A stretch of DNA of 64,000 bases, from the NCBI GenBank assembly GCA_026002975.1, contig BPGJ01000007.1, positions 1-64,000 on the forward strand, in the 5' to 3' direction. A model generated the notes under the pieces. That model was not told where the DNA came from. It ran no database searches and worked only from the letters and a program-made list of their open reading frames with translations. Positions 62,743 through 64,000 of this stretch are shown piece by piece. The position numbers and the translations under genes are program-made. The DNA comes from Acidimicrobiia bacterium. GTDB lineage: Bacteria > Actinomycetota > Acidimicrobiia > Spongiisociales > ZC4RG35. How positions within the stretch are numbered: position 1 is the stretch's first letter; every line of letters starts with the position of its first letter.

Positions 62743-63350
62743 CCGGCGGCCTGGGCGGCCTGACGAGCCTGATCCACCGCGGCCGTGAACCCCCTCACCG
62801 CGTCGTCGAAGCGGGAAACCGCTTCCCGGCGCTGCTCGCCGGTGTCGGGTGCCCGCAGCCCGGCCAGCACCTCCTGGGCGGTGGTCGCGATGGTCTGGGC
62901 GAACTGGACGACGGTGTCGTGGGCGACGACCAGTGCCTCCGGTGGGGTGACGGCCTCCACCTCGCCGGCCCACTGTTCGACCCGTGCGACCAGGTCGACC
63001 AAAGCAGCCTCTGTCTCCGAGTAGGTGACACCGGTGGACTCGCGGTTCTCCCAGTTGGCGTTGATCGTGGCCAGCTCTGTCTGGAGCTCGACCAGTCGGG
63101 TTTCGAGGGCGTTCACCTGCTCGAGGTAGGCCTGCAGTTCGGGAGACACGGCAGGAGGAGCCGTGGTCGTGGTCGTGGTGGTCGTGTCGCTGTCACCGCC
63201 GGTGGGTGGCGACCCGACGGTGGTCACGGTGGTGTCGGAAGTACCCGCCTCTGCGCCTGGCAGGGACCGCACGAACGCGTAGGTGAAGACCACCATGCCG
63301 AGGATCACCAGCGGTAGCAGCCAACGCCCAGGTCTGGGGTCCGGGTTCAT
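62739..63350 (-). CDS. Single-pass membrane protein with Thr-rich linker and helical outside domain
   Basis: A 203-aa protein: short cytoplasmic head, transmembrane helix (WLLPLVILGMVVFTYAFVRS), a Thr/Pro-rich linker (TTTTTTTTAPPAVSPELQAY), then a coiled-coil/helical domain (LEQVNALETRLVELQTELAT; VAHDTVVQFAQTIATTAQEV). Start ATG 63348-63350. Its layout resembles the coiled-coil protein at 3326. Unknown function; translationally coupled to the Eis-like gene. Confidence 0.7.
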   Translation of the reverse strand: MNPDPRPGRWLLPLVILGMVVFTYAFVRSLPGAEAGTSDTTVTTVGSPPTGGDSDTTTTTTTTAPPAVSPELQAYLEQVNALETRLVELQTELATINANWENRESTGVTYSETEAALVDLVARVEQWAGEVEAVTPPEALVVAHDTVVQFAQTIATTAQEVLAGLRAPDTGEQRREAVSRFDDAVRGFTAAVDQARQAAQAAG

Positions 63351-63436
63351 ACGTCATTGAGACGATAGCCAACCCCTGCCCGGTTCCCCGGGTATACCCC
63401 TTGTCGACCCGGTCGCCGACCCATAGGTTCCTCCTC

Positions 63437-64000
63437 ATGGATCAGGAAGAGGAATTCCAGTCGACTCCGTGGGATGCTCTGCTCGACCAGGGCCGGAGTT
63501 GGAGGTGGTGGGCGGGGCTGGCCGCCGCGGCGGTGGTGGTTGCCGCGGTGGCCGCGAGCGTCACCTCCCGGGTCTGGCCCGTCTCCGCCTCCGCGGCGCC
63601 GACGTCGGCACCGACGTCCACCCTGCCTCAGCCGAGCCGGCGTCCCAGTCGTGCCGGTTCCCGCCGAGCCGAGGGCTCGCCCGGAAGCGGTGGAGGTGGG
63701 CTCGGTGGCTGCTTGGTACGCAGCCGACTACTTCACCTCGACCGAACCACCCACCTACGTGGAGCGGGCCGTCCCGGTCTCGGTCGAGCGGCTCGGTCCC
63801 GAACTCCACGCGGTGGTGGTCCTCGTACAGGTGTTGGCCCGGGACGAGCTCGGATACCGGCGTCTCGAACCCAAGGCGGTCGAGGTCGTGGTGGACACGT
63901 CCGACGGGATCCGGGTGGTGGATCGACCCCAACCGGCGGACACCCGGATCTCCTTCGACACGGTGGAGCTGGATTCGACCGATCTCCCCCAAGAGTTGGT
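63437..64000 (+). CDS. Single-pass membrane protein, start of gene, cut by window edge (one frameshift)
   Basis: From ATG 63437: an acidic head with SWRWWAGLAAAAVVVAAVAA as the membrane helix, a Pro/Ala-rich linker, then an outside domain that begins VEVGSVAAWYAADYFTST and continues YVERAVPVSVERLGPELHAV, LARDELGYRRLEPKAVEVVV. Head and domain are in different frames; removing one G from 63639-63640 joins them. The C-terminus lies beyond 64000. Layout (one helix plus small beta domain) is TcpC/conjugation-like in a general way, but I do not assign a family. Confidence 0.6.
   Translation, partial: MDQEEEFQSTPWDALLDQGRSWRWWAGLAAAAVVVAAVAASVTSRVWPVSASAAPTSAPTSTLPQPSRRPSRAGSRRAEGSPGSGGGGLGGCLVRSRLLHLDRTTHLRGAGRPGLGRAARSRTPRGGGPRTGVGPGRARIPASRTQGGRGRGGHVRRDPGGGSTPTGGHPDLLRHGGAGFDRSPPRVG

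Overview
The window is GC-rich, bacterial and gene-dense. It looks chromosomal and actinobacterial: it carries a WhiB-type Fe-S regulator, a GlnR-type nitrogen regulator beside glutamine synthetase, many GTG/TTG starts and many 4-base ATGA/GTGA gene overlaps. I see no genus-level marker; a deep actinobacterial lineage such as Acidimicrobiia is my guess. Two accessory pieces sit against tRNA genes; the rest is ordinary chromosome.

Layout. 1-2.12 kb: the right end of a mobile element (AlpA-like excisionase/regulator plus an unrecognised gene) that stops inside a broken tRNA-Gly. 2.2-11.4 kb: a shattered CHAD gene, an orphan peptide-binding lipoprotein, a primary-type sigma factor, a dienoyl-CoA-isomerase-like crotonase, a nitroreductase and small membrane proteins. 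11.4-16.5 kb (minus): phnD-phnC-phnE, with an unusually large PhnE, then a dNTP triphosphohydrolase. 16.6-22.7 kb: a deoxynucleotidase, a two-gene ABC exporter, and a zinc-type ABC uptake locus built around a Fur-type box. 22.7-38.6 kb: dnaX-recR, a semialdehyde dehydrogenase, a TRAP transporter, glpX, thiolase, methylmalonyl-CoA epimerase, murJ, a PHP phosphoesterase, a cyclophilin and lysC-asd. 38.6-43.4 kb: a CAP protein, then a 3.4-kb element flanked by tRNA-Pro 3'-half repeats, holding a MerR regulator, a Cys-containing secreted protein, a duplicated membrane protein and a broken HEPN/MNT pair. 43.4-51.2 kb: a receiver protein, NfeD, WhiB, selB-selA, Nudix, MBL and M23 genes. 51.4-64 kb: mrp, an A-type Fe-S carrier, a kinase-receiver-HEAT-glycosyltransferase operon, RidA, an aminoadipate-semialdehyde-type dehydrogenase, a luciferase-like oxidoreductase, glnA-glnR, an Eis-like acetyltransferase and two single-pass proteins.

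Working together. The metal ABC genes and their Fur-family regulator share one divergent control region. selA and selB are adjacent and imply selenocysteine use, although selC and selD are not here. The kinase, receiver, HEAT protein and glycosyltransferase overlap head to tail by 4 bases and probably form one signalling-to-glycan module.

Caution on quality. At least a dozen conserved genes are split by single-base shifts, nearly all one extra base in a short run of identical bases. Housekeeping genes are hit as often as accessory ones, so I read most as sequence errors and give joined coordinates for the affected genes.
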